DNA of 64,000 nt from Cololabis saira (Eukaryota > Chordata > Actinopteri > Beloniformes > Belonidae), in NCBI RefSeq assembly GCF_033807715.1, contig NC_084591.1:27810090-27874089 (forward strand), read 5' to 3'. Shown here one piece after another: positions 13,857 to 26,960 of this stretch (the stretch's first letter is position 1; every line of letters begins with the position of its first letter). Below the pieces are notes generated by a model. It had not been told where the DNA came from. It saw nothing but the letters and a program-made list of their open reading frames with translations, and made no database searches. Both the position numbers and the translations under genes were made by a program.

Positions 13857-16673
13857 TACATAATTAGACTGTTTTGTTGCCTCTACCCTTTAATTAATGC
13901 AATGTTGACCAGAAAAGCAGCCAAAAAGATAGCAATCAGTATCTTCTAGTCTCTTGGATACGGACCTGTTATTGCATGCTGTGGAAAACGTGCAAACTCC
14001 ATAGAGAAAGGTCCCAATAGAAGTTAAAACCATCACATCATTGTGCTGCCCTGCCATAACAGCTCATCCATCTGAAAAGTATCAGGTATGGACAACAGCA
14101 CTGGCGCACAGGCCGTTGAAGATACAAGCACAAGGTGGTGGATGTAAGCAGTCATCTCAAGTCCTTGATAGCATCACAAGTCAATAAACCCTGCATTGGT
14201 GGATAGATTGTTGGAATAAGCCGAGCAACTCTCTCATTTGGAAGTTTCTAGAAAGTAAAGTATAAGTGTGTTATATATAAAAGTATGGGCTTGGTGGCAC
14301 GGTAAAGATAAAGTGCTGCAGTGCCATCTGTCTCGAGCCTGAGTAGCTAAACTGAAGACACATAAATCTAACAAATAAGGTTTCTTCTTTTCGAGCAAGT
14401 AAAACCATATTATTAAATACATGATGATACTTGTGCGTAGATAGAAGTGCGTTTGCTAAACATACATGTCGATATTAAAACAATGACAATCATCAGCTAG
14501 CTTCATCTACAATCTGTGGTGCTGGTAGCAAAACATTGATTATCACAACCAACATTTCGCACCACATTCTCCATCTTCTCTGCACTTCTCAGGAGCCACT
14601 TCTTACTATTTCCAACTGTGGGAATTAATCTTTTGCAAAAAACACCATGGGAAGCCCATCTGTGAACAGCAACAGTGGCAAGAACCTGAACCAAATTCTC
14701 TACTCAATTTTTGGTGTCTACAGGTTGGGAAAGCAAAGATTCACAAGCCAACATCAAAGTGATTTGCAACAAATAAAATTTGGTTTAAATTATGTAAGCT
14801 ACGGTTATTCTCACATAAACAACCCGACAGCCCAATAAAAAAATATGCTTCCAGTGAATATAGCCTCGAAATATTTTGAAAAATAAAGTTATGTTAGTAA
14901 AAATGTCCATTAATCCATTAATAAAATTTGCAGCTTCTTTAAAAAAGAAAACTTTATGCCAAACCAGTTCCATTTTAACTTACACCGTAGAAAGACTGTT
15001 CAACAGCTCTGTCCTTAACCAGAGGATCAACATTAGATATGACGGTGTTTGAAGAGTGCTGGCAGACATTTTTGCGTCAACACAATGCTACTGTTGAAAG
15101 CTGAAAACACCAGAGCACGGGAAGGGGGCAGGTTGGGACTGAGGTCATTGAGGACCCATTAAGAAGGGTGCGCCTCCAAAACTAAACTTCATTCAAAGCT
15201 ATCCGATTGGCTAGATGACAAAGGAAATGCTAAAAATAGACCCAACAGCAAATGTGACTCAATGAACCAGTAAGACATCAGTGAGTTGTCCTTGTCCCAA
15301 CTTTGCATTGATCTTGACATGTAGAGAGCAACATCAGTATTGCTGCGATGAGTCCTGCCTTCATAAAGCATACAGTGTTTAACACATATGTGCTCTAAAA
15401 ATGTACATGACACACAGAAATTGCACTCTGATGTTCATACTAAAAGTGTCAGTGAAGTTTGAATCACTGCTCGACATAATACAAACCAGCTGTGCTGTGT
15501 GCGTCTTTTGCTAAAGCTACAATTTTACCCTCACCATCAAAATGCTCCGTTCGTGCTCAAAAAGTTAAATTTAGACTTTTTCAAATTAGTTAACGCATGA
15601 TCAGGCGAGCTAATCCCACAACCACAAAAGAGGGAAATCAGATCCGTTCTGTTCCAACTGAAAGCAAGTAATAACCTAAATCATTTCTTCTCTACACTTA
15701 CATGGGTGTCAGTGATGCAAAATTTGAAACTAGCAGAAGAGCCTTGCAATCCAGAACAGCTGAACAAAGTCTATCCGAACGGAAAGTAAATGCTGAAAAA
15801 AGGAGCAAAGTCTGTTAAGTTCAATGCACTGGAAATCAACAAAAACAGGGGAGAAGGGAAAACACATTCCCAAATCCTTATATGGGAACATTGTGTCCCA
15901 AACAAACAGCACTGCATCTGCTAAAAGGGGCACACCGCAGGGTGATAGGAAAAGTTGGGCAAGCTTGACCAACAAGATGCCTATTGGCTGCATTCTCTCT
16001 TTTTCAAGTAAATCTTAACAGACCCTCCAAACAAACCGTGTAACCGGTAAAGCCTAACACTCCTCCCTGGACAGCTATAGGAGGACTGGCTGTGAGCCAC
16101 TGCTGTCCCTCTGTCCGCAACTCCCTCCCTCCCTCCTTTCCTTTTCCTCCCCTCCCAGAGTCCAAGATACCTCACGTGTCTGACTACAGCAGAATCTCAA
16201 CTGCTACAGCAGCACTGTCCTTAAATGTCTCCTGCAAACCGCAGCACAATAACAGAGGGAGTGAATGAGCAGAGGAAAGGGGAGGAGGAGCAGAAACGGA
16301 GAAGTGAAGAAAATCTGAAGGCGAAAAATCTGAACGCTGTAAAACCGAGTGCAGTGCAATGACAACGGGAGAGAGGAAGGTAGAGAGAGGAGACGAGGGA
16401 GAGCTACCTATAGAAGAAGCAGTCGCAGCACACAAGAACCCCCATCCAGCAGGTGATGAAGCAAAGCTGAGGCGACGATGCTTCGACCCTGAGCACCCTT
16501 TTCCTCTCTTTTGCCTCCCCGTCTCTGCTCCTTTTTTGCAAACTTGGCTACAGGTGCACAAGGATAACGGTTCCCTGCTCCGGCACAGCACTCGGAGTAA
16601 TCATGTGGCTCTTTCAACAGCTTTCGACGTTAACACAGGTCACGTAGGCATCTGGGTTGACGCACGAAGGCAG

Positions 16674-16699
16674 AAAAAAAAAAAAAAAAAAAAAAAAAA
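16674..16699. repeat. Poly(A) run of 26
   Basis: Pure A-run in a purine/pyrimidine-biased area; no retroposed gene was recognised upstream of it. Confidence 0.9.
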
Positions 16700-16811
16700 C
16701 TTCTGAAAACACCATTCACAAAAACAGAAACTTCTGAGAGCGTTTCTCTTTCTCCTTCCCAACCAACTACTGCAACTGCCTGCCTCACTTTCACACTCTT
16801 GTTATTTCTTT

Positions 16812-16863
16812 CTCCCCCTCCCTCTCTCTCCCTCTCTCTCGCGCTCTCCCTCTCTCTCTTTCA
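16812..16863. repeat. CT-rich tract
   Basis: Alternating ccctctct/ctctctc units with one cgcgc interruption. Confidence 0.85.
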
Positions 16864-18598
16864 CTTGCTGGCTTCCACTTGAAAGGCGGGAAGATTAGCT
16901 TGGCAAACAGAGTCCCATAAACAAACTGCTGACTGCCAGGCAGTACAGGGTGGACTGCAGGGGAGACAGAACGAAGGCAGCAATCTCAACCATCTGTATA
17001 CATCCTAAACAACGGCTGAGTATTTTATCTCCGCCCATCGCTCACATAGACCAAACACAAGTCCAAATCTAATTCTGAGTCAAATCCGGTCGAATCTCTC
17101 TAGACGCATAATCAGTGCAGCAAATTAACACTTCGCAGTATGCAATTTAGTTTTGCGCATCACTGGTTGATTGTCAATTATATTTCAACGTTGTGAGGGA
17201 CTAAACATGCATGCAGAACAGGACATGCTGTATGCTTGTTTATCCATGTATACAATAACCATGACTTTTCATTCACAGAACTGATGCAGGGATGCAGCAT
17301 GGGAGGGGCTAGTGTGGAGACAGGCCCCCGGAAACCACCCAATCACGAGAGAGTACGAAGGTGAAGGACACAACGTAAATTATGAGCTCTACAACAACTC
17401 TCCATCCTCCTTTATTCATTTAGTGAAGTCAGTCGCTTTAACATTCTGCTAGTAACCTGCCTCTTACTTACTGATCACAAAAACAAAGAACCTTTGCGGG
17501 ACTGTGGTGTACAGATCAGAGTGCGCCACTGTGATAGAAGGCTGCAGACGCTGCTGAACTTGATAGACACAAACGCAAGATTAACTGACCATGACGAAGG
17601 CAAACGATGCTGCTGAAGCTCAATGTCAAATGCAGCGACTCCATTCTGCTGTCAGTAACAACAAATGACCACTGCTTGCCAAAAAAAAAAAAAAAAGGAC
17701 AGAGAAACAGAGGCAGAAGTCACCTTCAGACAATGGCAGTTATGCAAGAACTGCAGGGGGATGATTGTGCTCTTTTTGTCTTTTTATTTTTTGTGAACCA
17801 GATGAGCCAGATGAACCAACAGTACCGCACTAAACTTCTGATGGCTCTACAGGACAGAACCGAGCTCTGCTATTTCTCTCCGTTCTTGCTTCTTGTTGAG
17901 ATAAAAGATGACAAAGAACTGCAGCAGCCCAGAGGAGCGCCTCTTCATCTAATGATGTCATTCCTCCTCCTCCTCCTCCTCTTACACCACCTCTTCTTCC
18001 TCCTGCTCTCTGGAGGCCCGTCGCCAGGCGCTTCAGCTAACAAGCCTTCTCTTTCACTGTTTAATAACCTTGTCTCCCTCTCATGCACATATACAGATGT
18101 GGACACACACCGTTACTACTACTAGAGGACACACAATGATCACAGACGAGGATGGGATAGAGAAACACACTATTACTCTCCACATTTTCATGCTTGAAAA
18201 CAGAGAGGGGAGGAGGGGGCACATCGTAACAATGTGATTCACACACATTCAGCTGTGTGCAAAAGTGAGCATTTCAGCTTGGCACTCGTTAGCCCCTTTT
18301 GTGTTTCAGCACCTGAGAATCAGGATGTGGGTGTTGAGTGTGTGTCAAGAACAACGGAAAGAAATGTGCCCAGTAACAAGGCAAAGGGGAAAAGGGGGTC
18401 TGAAGGAAAAGTGTTAGAAACAAGAGAGCCATTAAATCAACTGTCACTTTGAACAATATGACAAAGTTCTTGTGGGGCTCAGTTGGTGCATTTTTCTGTA
18501 CTTCATGAAACCTTTTGGCCTTATCACAAAATCCAGATGAACACGAGCAGCAAAACATCCGGAGAAAGAGTTTTTACATGGGGTGAATTGAAGAAAAG

Positions 18599-18633
18599 CA
18601 CATAAACAGTGAAAGTGTTTCACTGTTTATGTG
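18599..18633. repeat. Perfect 16-bp hairpin
   Basis: CACATAAACAGTGAAA, a 3-base loop and the exact complement. A second overlapping pair (aagtgtttcac at 18,613 and gtgaaacactt at 18,631) offers an alternative fold. Confidence 0.85.
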
Positions 18634-20029
18634 AAACACTTGTGACCTGGACAGATAACGCAAAGAGGGTAGAAACAGAAACTGAACCACTGAGATGGGG
18701 AAAAGGCTGCACTCGTGAAAGGGTTTTAATAAACACAGAGACGCGAACGAAGGCCACGGCAATCATTTTAGCAGAAAGCGGGTTAGGGAGAAAGAGACAA
18801 AGGATTAAGAACACATTATTCCCTCTGCTACAAAAGCACAAAAACAAAGCTGCTACAGTTCTGGTTAGATGTTTACAGACACACACTCATCATGGGCATC
18901 CACTTAGATTATTAAATCAGTGCCATCAGAGTTTCAAAATACCTTTTAACTTGCAAAGGCCGCTTAATTCTCTGTAAGTGATCGAGATTCACTGCATCTG
19001 GAAGCTTCTTTTTGCCATTTTGACAGCAACTTGGGTTGAACAACACTCGGTACAACAAGCAAGTCCATGGAGCTCAGTGTAAATCTGACAAAGAGCATCA
19101 GGTGGTTGCTTAAAAGTCAGAAACTTTAACCTTTTACAACTGTAGATTGAAACATCACAATTTAAAAAAAGTACGAACAAGGTACACGGTCTGAACTAAT
19201 ACCGGTACTGAAACTTTCACCAGAGTGGGAGCCACAAAAGCCCTTTATATCATGGAAGAGAAGAAGGAAAAAAGCCATTAATATCTGCCAACACAGGGCT
19301 TTTCAGTGCAGTGGAAAAGTGTTTAATCTGCATTTAGTCTTCTGCAGTGGCCACGGGTATTCATCAGCTCCAACTTCAATCAGCAGTAATGAAAATAAAA
19401 CAACTGGGTCCACTTGCCAATTTTCAGTGTCAGTGCTGAACTAAGGGCTGCATGAACAGGTATAACTCATCTTTTCTTTAGGGAAGTGCATTTATTAACC
19501 ATAACATCCCACATGGAACCTCTGAAACCGTCAACAACTCAGAGATAATAAGACACATTACTGATGAATCGTGCTCTTCTGCCAACAAGGGAATATCACC
19601 AGCTGCCAGCTCATTATTTAGCATTGTAAAGGCTGACTGCAGTCCAATTTAATAACAAAACCAACATAAATGCTATGAAAAAGTGATGATTATAAATAAC
19701 TGCAGTCCAATCACTTCTGCAGGTTGTAGTGTAATGCCATCCATTCATGTTGCAACTAACAGGTTTATGCCTATGAGGTGGTGATCATTTTCCATATGTT
19801 TTAGCCCTAAAAACAAAAAACAAATGTACCTACCTAAATAAAGTTTATATATGCCACATATATGTAAACAGTGTAAGCACACATCTTCCATAAAATGGAA
19901 GCTGGTGCAACAACAATGCCGTCATCTGCACCTGAGTAAGTATTATAATCAATCGAGTCATGGAGAAAAACAAAAATGAAGGACTAAATGAAAAAAAGTG
20001 GTTCTAAAAAAACATTTAAAAAGTTTGCA

Positions 20030-20440
20030 GCAGACCAAGTGGATGAATGGAAAACTTTGATTAAAGTTTTAAGGTCAGCGGAGACAAAGATTGAGTTGTT
20101 AGGCCACAATGAGCAAGAGCAAAATGAAATGGTATTGTTGGAAAGAACACTACCAACCGTGGATCACGATGGCAGTGGTTTTCTGCTCCAAGGATGTGTT
20201 GCTGCAAGTGATTAAGACTCAAACTGAATGAAAACAGGAAATACAACATCTGGATTAATCAGCACATCCTTGGACTAGGATGCAGGTTGGTGTTCCAAGA
20301 AGAAAATAACCCGAAACACTCATAAGTGGGAGTGGATAAGGATACAACATCCAGTTCTGACATCAACCCCAACACTACACAGGCCAAGCTTATGCCTGGA
20401 AATGAACAGTTCATCCATCACAGCCGCCTCTGGTCACGAT
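20030..20440 (+). pseudogene. Decayed Tc1-type transposase fragment
   Basis: The translated stretch VDEWKTLIKVLRSAETKIEL is close to the Tc1 family segment around W-x-x-V-L-W-S-D-E-T-K-I-E, with the catalytic first D of DDE changed to A. About 220 bases on, in another frame, VFQEENNPKHS matches the second catalytic block (F-Q-x-D-N-D-P-K-H), with its D also lost. Frameshifts and stops make it inactive. It covers only the middle of a transposase that is normally about 340 residues long. Confidence 0.6.
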
Positions 20441-21249
20441 GCAGCTTTAGAATAAGATCAGCTAAATTCATTTTACCTCACTGCTCTAGCATAAGCCTAC
20501 CAATAATGTAATAATTCATCTAACCAGAGAATAAACAAACATCTATTGAAAGTCAACAGAGATGTGCAGATTAACAAAAGGGGCGGAGGGTGGGGGCGTT
20601 AGGCTTTTTAAACAAAATCTTTAGTTAAAAAATAATAATAATTCAGTTTAGTGAAACTGTGATTCATGTGCACAGAGATCTTGTTAACTTTTGATCAGGA
20701 ATGCAGATGATGGTTGTTCCAAGGAAGGACGGAAAAGAGAGCGGAAAAAGGAAAGGAGAAGGATAGACTCACTTTGCTCTTTGTTCTAAAGGATGAATGG
20801 AAAACTGAAAAAAGCCCAAACCCTTAAAGTGAGACAGACATGCCTTTCTGGATCCAGCAGCGACACATACTGAATTACAACACAGTAACACCCTGGTGAG
20901 GAGCAAACCATGAAAGGAAGTGGAATTAAACCACACTTCTCTGAGTGTATTTGAACCAGTCAAAAAAAAAAAAAAAAAAAGGATGAAAATGCATTTTTTA
21001 ATTAACTTTACATCAGAATCCGTGACAACAGCGTGCCAACTTGCAACAGTCTCTTTGCAGGAATGTGTGGACAATACTGCACGTCTGCTTTAGCAATCAA
21101 TGGGCAAGGCAGCGTGATTCTGGTTTCAGCAGAGTGGGATTAACAGGGAGAAAGTAAACTGATTCATGAGCTCTGTTCCTGCAAACACACACATGTTACC
21201 GCGGCGAGCATGACATCACTCCTACCGATTTAACGTATAGGACCCATTC
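20441..21249. other. Non-coding stretch
   Basis: Contains a poly(A) run near 20,960 and a minus-strand donor-like GTGAGT near 20,773 without a believable exon. Confidence 0.5.
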
Positions 21250-21612
21250 CGCTTGAACCTCATCCTGGACGACAGGAAGCGGATGAAGAAATCCAGAATT
21301 GACGGCGTCTCAGGTTGTCGTGGCTATTCGGGAGGAACGCGCGGCGCCGAGTCTTTCTGCCGGACAAACGCGGAACAATACGGATCCCTGATCCCTCCCT
21401 CGCTGCTGCTGCTGCTGCTGCTGGGGCTGGTGCTGGTTGTTGCTCCCCAGACCTCCACACTCTCCTCCTCCTCCCTTATCCCCCACCCCGGGGTAGTTTC
21501 CGTGGGGCAGGGTTGCTAAACGGAGAAAGAAAGAGTGCTCCTGCTGCGGACACGTGGGTCTGCGGGCTGGACGGGAGTCTGGCCGGCGGCTCGACGCCCA
21601 TGACGTCAGAGG
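21250..21612. promoter_or_regulatory. CpG-rich island with a full CRE, possible second promoter
   Basis: The block is GC-rich with many CpGs, a (CTG)n tract and a perfect CRE (TGACGTCA, 21,601-21,608). If it fires on the minus strand, the first good start would be at about 21,272 (ccaggATGAGG, 13 codons, then a moderate GTAGGA donor near 21,231). A plus-strand reading has no convincing start or donor. Open frames on both strands encode poly-Ala or poly-Leu from the CTG run and are not evidence of a protein. A palindromic MITE lies about 20 bases past the CRE. It may be an alternative or nested promoter for the minus-strand exon at 11.8 kb; that link is inference. Confidence 0.4.
21402..21423. 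repeat. (CTG)7 tract
   Basis: Short CTG repeat inside the 21.3-kb CpG-rich island; it explains poly-Leu and poly-Ala in the overlapping open frames. Confidence 0.85.
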
Positions 21613-21629
21613 CTGCGCTTTTAGCCTGG

Positions 21630-21732
21630 TTTATGGTTCCGCGTTGGACCGACGCAGAACTACGGCGTAGGTTACGCGGCGACGCGCACCCTACGCCGTA
21701 GGCTCTGCGTTGGTGTAACGCGGAACCATAAA
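21630..21732. mobile_element. Palindromic MITE, copy A (intact)
   Basis: The arms TTTATGGTTCCGCGTT and AACGCGGAACCATAAA are inverted. The centre contains two further inverted blocks (ctacgccgta/tacggcgtag and gcgacgcgc), so the element can fold almost end to end. It has high CpG and no coding capacity, and it lies beside the 21.3-kb CpG island. Confidence 0.75.
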
Positions 21733-21878
21733 TAAGGCTTTTACTCACGACAGACCCTCGAAGATAAAATAGGGTGACTTTGTACTCAATAACCTGTTGA
21801 TCCATGCCACGTTTTTTATTCGTACATGCAAATGGGGAAACAGAAAAAAACTAACTTTTCAGCTTTTAAAAGATTCCT

Positions 21879-21931
21879 GATAAACAACCATCTCAGTACT
21901 TAGAGTCTAAGTACTAAGATGGTTGTTTATC
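21879..21931. repeat. 25-bp hairpin with one mismatch
   Basis: GATAAACAACCATCTCAGTA plus ctTAG forms the left arm, with a 3-base loop and a right arm differing at one base. It borders the hAT remnant and may be a piece of it. Confidence 0.85.
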
Positions 21932-21939
21932 ACTCCTCA

Positions 21940-22598
21940 CTGAAATGTATTGCATGAAGCACTCAGGAATATTCTGTTTTGTTAAGCAGCTGGCTAAAAT
22001 GTATACAAAACAATTATTATTGCACATTGATTTTCTGTTGTTGGCTTCATTTTTGAGAAACAGTATTATAAGCCTACCTAGAAATGCACCAGTAATGCTA
22101 CCTTTAGTTTTAGTTTGTTAAGCAGCTGGTTAAAATGTTATACATAGCAATTATTATTGCACTTGGATTTACTGTTGTTGGCTTCACTTTTGAGAAACCG
22201 TATTATAAGCCTGCCTACCTATACTGAAATACAACAGGAATGCTACTTTTTTTTGTTGAGCAGTGGGCTACACAGCATGACGTTACATTTATGATTATTT
22301 TTTTCATTGAAGCCTTATTAATTGTCTAATTCTGGCATTTTTGTATGTTACATCAATACTCAGTCTACAGTTGTGTTAAAAGTGCATGAAGCCGACAGAA
22401 GCATTACTAAATGCATTTGAAATTAAATAAAAACAAGTTACTTTGAATAATAACTGTTAATATCCCTTATTTATCACATCTGTGACTATTTTGGGCTATT
22501 TGAGTGATGTCAAGAGCGCCGATACAAACCATGTGGCCCTCCAGAGCAGTTGGGTAAATTTAGTGGCCCTCACCAACTGCAAAGCTGCCCATCCCTGA
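21940..22598. mobile_element. hAT-type element remnant with tandem repeat
   Basis: The right end gtggccctcaccaactgc followed by gctgcccatccctga is the typical closing sequence of fish hAT elements (terminal CAGGGATGGGC in reverse). To its left, a unit of about 137 bases beginning gttaagcagctgg is repeated at 21,981 and 22,117, with a third partial copy at 22,255. No left terminus was recognised and no transposase frame remains. Confidence 0.5.
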
Positions 22599-24407
22599 CT
22601 TAGACTGATTAAGAACAAACATGGTAAACAACTCCTTAACGCCTATAGCCTATAGATATTAAGATATTTGAAAATGACTAATTCCCTTGCTTCTCACCGG
22701 TTTTCTCATATTTTATTATTATAAATTGTATTTATTTATATTGTGTTTTTTATTATTTTTTTTACTTTTGACCCACCATTTGTTTATGTCCTTGCTTTAC
22801 AACTTATCTGTTACATTTACTGTTGCACTCTTACAGTGATGCAGAATGTGTTGTGTGCCTTATAAATCTACATGCTGTTTTGTAGGTTTTATATGCCTCA
22901 AGGATTTGTACAATATTCAAGTGTTCAATGAAAAAAAAAAAAATATCGACCGATGTCTTAAAAATAAATAAAACATCTACAAATCAGCCAGAGTTATTCT
23001 GCAAAAAGAAAAAAAAAAACTATTGGAAAAACAGTTATTCTTTTATGGAAAGTGCTGATCAATAAAAACAGTTTCCTTCTCTCCATTCTCGTCCCGAGGA
23101 GGGTCTCACGTTTCAACAGCGTTTCCTATCTCAGGCGCTATATATACGCAGCTATATCCCTCCACAGGCTGAATAAAAACCAGACGCCTTCACCTCAAGA
23201 CAGGTCTTATCAACGCCTGTGAGGTGAGACAGATTTGAGGCTAAGAATAGAGCCAAGGATTCATTAATGCCATTTAAATCCGAAGAAGCTCTCCATCTTC
23301 CGTGTCTTTGTAATGCAAACTCACACAAAGTTCACATACCATCATGCAAGAATCATTCAAAAGTTACACTGGTTTAATATTGTGGCTTTCACGGAAAAGG
23401 CACGGATCAAGTGAGTAACTGGGTAATGATTTTTCCAAGGATGTGGTTTAATATGATACAATTGGAAGTATACCTACCTACATAGAAGCACCCACGTATG
23501 AAAGGGAAAGGACTTTTGACCAGGTGTTGTGAGCACAAAAAAAGAAAACAATTAACTTTAAATCAATTAATATTTCCTCTAACACCAGAAGTGACAATAA
23601 AATGAGCTTCAGGAATGTGGACAATTGACGGAATACCTTCTAACTCTGAGCAGACACGGAGGTGACACTGGAATGACTTTACAACACTAACATGATCTTT
23701 ATCACCACACCCAGTCGCCTCCCTCCACCTGCCGCTTGTTTATCACACACGTCTTCTGGGAAGAAAGCTGCTCCTGCTCAATGATGCTTACATCATGTGA
23801 TGCATGTGTGTACACCAGCTACAGCTAAAGGTGAGGGGAAGCGCTTGTGTGCATTAGATGGGATAGATACAATTGGAATAACTATTTTATGGATGGACAG
23901 AGAGAGGAGAAGAATAGAGGTTTAAATAGCAGGGGGTATGCGACAGTAATGAAGCACCCAAGAATACGTTATCTCAGAGAAATTAGGAGGTACAAAATGA
24001 TGAATCCAGGGAAGCGATTAAGTCTCAAAGCATTGTGGGTTATGTTGAGTTACATCATGGGAATGCGGTACAGATTTTTTTTCTTTAATATTCAGAGTTG
24101 GCTTCATGGCTCCAAGCTCATTTATTTCAATGAAAGCAGCCTGGCACCAAAACTGCTGATCGGCCGCACTGCTGCTGCTGCTGCTGTTCGTCAGTCACTG
24201 CAGGGTAAGAGAAATGCTTTGACAAGGCCTGAAATTCATTTTTGAACATTAAGAGGAGCCCCCTGAAACCTGCTCCACATAAAAGGAAGATTATACAAAT
24301 TTGCAGGGGTGTTATGACCAGTACTATTCCTATGCTGTCCCTCTCTGACTGCATTTTGCTCGCTCTCTTCAGTGGTTGCCAGTTTGAGCTGCATTGGTGT
24401 GTTAGTA
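22599..24407. other. Non-coding stretch
   Basis: AT-rich. gcgcTATATATAcgc at about 23,137 resembles a TATA box but nothing supports a gene after it. A (CTG)n tract lies near 24,171-24,187. Confidence 0.5.
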
Positions 24408-24668
24408 GTCGGGTTTCCATTACACTTTTTCACAAAAGAAAATTGAAACTCTGAATTTGCAACAGTAGTAGGTCTGCAGGGGCGTTTTCATTATACTTTT
24501 GCAATAAACTGGATTATTGAAATCGCCTGAAAAACCACAGTGAAAGCATAAAAATGCCTTTTGCAATATTTGGGAGGTTTTTTATTCAAAATTAGGAGAG
24601 TTTCCATTAGAGGTTTTCTTTTTCGATATTTGGATTTTGTGCAAATCTAGGGGTAATGGAAAGAGCAC
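24408..24668. mobile_element. Short inverted-repeat element
   Basis: Ends gtcgggTTTCCATTACac and (reverse) gtgctcTTTCCATTACcc are inverted. Similar ttttcattata and gtttccattag motifs recur inside. AT-rich, non-coding, and of a kind often seen in fish. Confidence 0.5.
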
Positions 24669-25589
24669 TTAGTGTTTTTATTAGTGGCTACATTCTCTGT
24701 CATTTCCATGGAATGACAAATTAAAAGCAATACAATTCATTCTCTGTTAACCCAACCTGTATGTTATTATGCTTTATTTACCATTTTTTTGTGGTTCTAT
24801 GGTTCATTGTTCTATGAAGTTTTATTCATCTGCTGAAAAATGAAATTATTGGCGATTTAAACTTTGACAAAAACAACAAGACCACCCAAGTTTTACTGCA
24901 TGTTGAAACGATCCACCCTCTCAATTCCCTTGCTGGATTTCACCCACATTAATCCAGTTGTACAAATGTCCTTATGATGTTACATTTTGGACCTCTTCAC
25001 TAACCCAAGTACATCTCTTCCAACCATACCAGACACCAGGAATCACACTGTGCTTCAGCGCAGAACAGAGCACTCTCATGAGCCAAATGGACCAGATTTT
25101 AGGGGTCCATCTTGGCTACTGTACGGCCTGCTTAGTGAGACTGCCACGAGCCAGTACTGCAAATACAAGATTTAGGGGTTCCGGTAAAATTATACCCAAA
25201 TAATCAGGATCCAAAGCTGAGATTTAAGGAAGGATGACGACAATGAACACCTAAATCAAGCTATTGGTGATAAATCAAGCTAAGGATTTAACTGCAGTTC
25301 CTGAGTATACAGGCGCAGGAAGAGAATCAAATTGAGTGAGGTGCATTCGACTCCACGACGCTAGGTGGCACTACGCGCCCTTTTGCATTGGCATTCTTCC
25401 AGTTAGTCAGAACAATTAGTAAACAAATGCAGCAGATTTGAAGCAGACGTAGAAGGAGGACAATAACACACGAAGATATGGACGCCAACAATGCAGCACC
25501 TCTGTACATTTCTTGTTGTGATGCCTTGACTGTTGTTATTCTTGTTTCTGCGGTCTTGTCACTTCCAGAAAGGGGAGTCCCAGGCCAGT

Positions 25590-25780
25590 CAATAGCTCGG
25601 CCAATTGTGGTTTGCGTATGCAGGAATAGCTCGATTTAGAACCGCAGTATCTGGCTCTAATAGTTCGATTTCCAGAACTCCAGTTCGGTTCGACTACAGT
25701 CCGACTAAGACGTATACATGGCAATCAGACTAAGGCAAAAATGTTGCTCTCTCTTAGTGCATGTAAACATATTGAGTGAT
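25590..25780. repeat. Possible DNA-repeat remnant
   Basis: Motifs tagctcgatttagaaccgc, atagttcgatttccagaac, cagtccgactaag and tgcatgtaaacat are reminiscent of a teleost MITE, but I could not define its ends. Confidence 0.25.
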
Positions 25781-26662
25781 TATTTTCTGGACAGGGAAAA
25801 GAAGATGGCATAGGCAAGTACAAGCAGAAATTTATATTATATACAATGAACACATATCCCTTCCTTATTTGGTCATTGGACTGGGAAAGCTGAAGTTCAG
25901 ACTTCCATCCAGCTGACTGGTTAAATAGCAGCTATAGTCGTGGAGCCACAGATGTCAGCAGAAGGTAAATAGGCTATAGACTGCAGGAGCTACTATTAGC
26001 GCAATTAGTTTTATTGTTGCAGTTAAACCCTACCCCCCTCACAATCCTATTCACCGTCAATCAATTCTTCTTCCCCCCAATTATTCATCACCTGCATGCC
26101 AATTGCCCTTAAATTTATTGCTTCTTCTGGATCCTTTCATCAAGCTAAGTTAAGTCTTTTTGCTATTGTATTATTTCTTTTTCAATACCCTTTTCACTTG
26201 TGCATTTAGCCCATTTCTTCCTACATTCCTAATTCCCTTCTGTGTTGTGCAAGACAGATGTTTGTGTCCATGGATACAAATTATATTTAAGATGTCAGTC
26301 AGTACAAGATGCCTTTAGTTTTGTTTGTCCAAAGTAGAAGCAGCCAGGGTGTTGATGTGGAGTACAAAATCAAAACACCCATAAACCATGTGTTCATTTA
26401 TTTCCCTCAATCCAAATGACAGAGAAGCTTCCAGAAAATAGTCATCATTGCTGCAGTGTGGCTGTGGATCAGCCCTGGCCCCTTGACTCCCACTCAGGCT
26501 TTCCAGGAATACATCGCAAGTTAAATGCTGGACCGCAGTGCACAAACACACACACACTAGGCCTCCAGTAACTTGTCTGCATGTATGAGAGTAGAGAGAT
26601 CAGTGTTGGAGAGCTCAAACCACTGCATGTGCCAAGTTCAACAGCACAGACAGAGGCGATAC

Positions 26663-26712
26663 TGACACACACACACAGAAACACACACACAGAAACACAC
26701 ACACACACACAC
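26663..26712. repeat. Interrupted (CA)n microsatellite
   Basis: CA tract containing two cagaaa interruptions, suggesting an internal duplication. Confidence 0.9.
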
Positions 26713-26918
26713 TGCTGTAATGCCAAAATAGGATGAATCCTACGAAATCACTAACATGTGTATATTATGAAGGTTAATATGCGCTAGGTTTTTTGCTGCC
26801 AATAACTGAGCACACACTGTTTTTTTCTCGCTTACACAAGAATGTACACTCTAAATATGTTTCAGCACACACAGAGCACAGCTAGAAGTGCATGTGAACG
26901 GGGGCCTAGCCAAGGCCG

Positions 26919-26960
26919 TATAAAAAGACCTATATATACAGCCAGGCAGGGAGACGCCAA
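26919..26960 (+). promoter_or_regulatory. Weak TATA-type promoter candidate
   Basis: TATAAAAAG at 26,919-26,927 has GC-rich flanks, and a G/C-richer stretch follows about 30 bases downstream where a start would be expected. No open frame and no strong donor follow, so at best it is a non-coding transcript start. Chance occurrence is likely in a window this long. Confidence 0.15.

Larger units (their letters stand above)
13858..20029. other. Non-coding stretch
   Basis: Mostly AT-rich. At 16.0-16.9 kb GC content is higher, with a CT tract, a poly(A) run and a minus-strand donor (cacGTGAGG near 16,171), so a non-coding first exon is possible but unsupported. A 172-codon plus-strand frame at 17,607-18,125 includes poly-Leu from CTC repeats and is not credible. 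Confidence 0.45.

Noticed and set aside
16184..16617. Minus-strand frames of 69 and 135 codons near a GTGAGG donor
   Set aside because: Low-complexity Ser/Pro/Arg composition and an in-frame stop before the donor.
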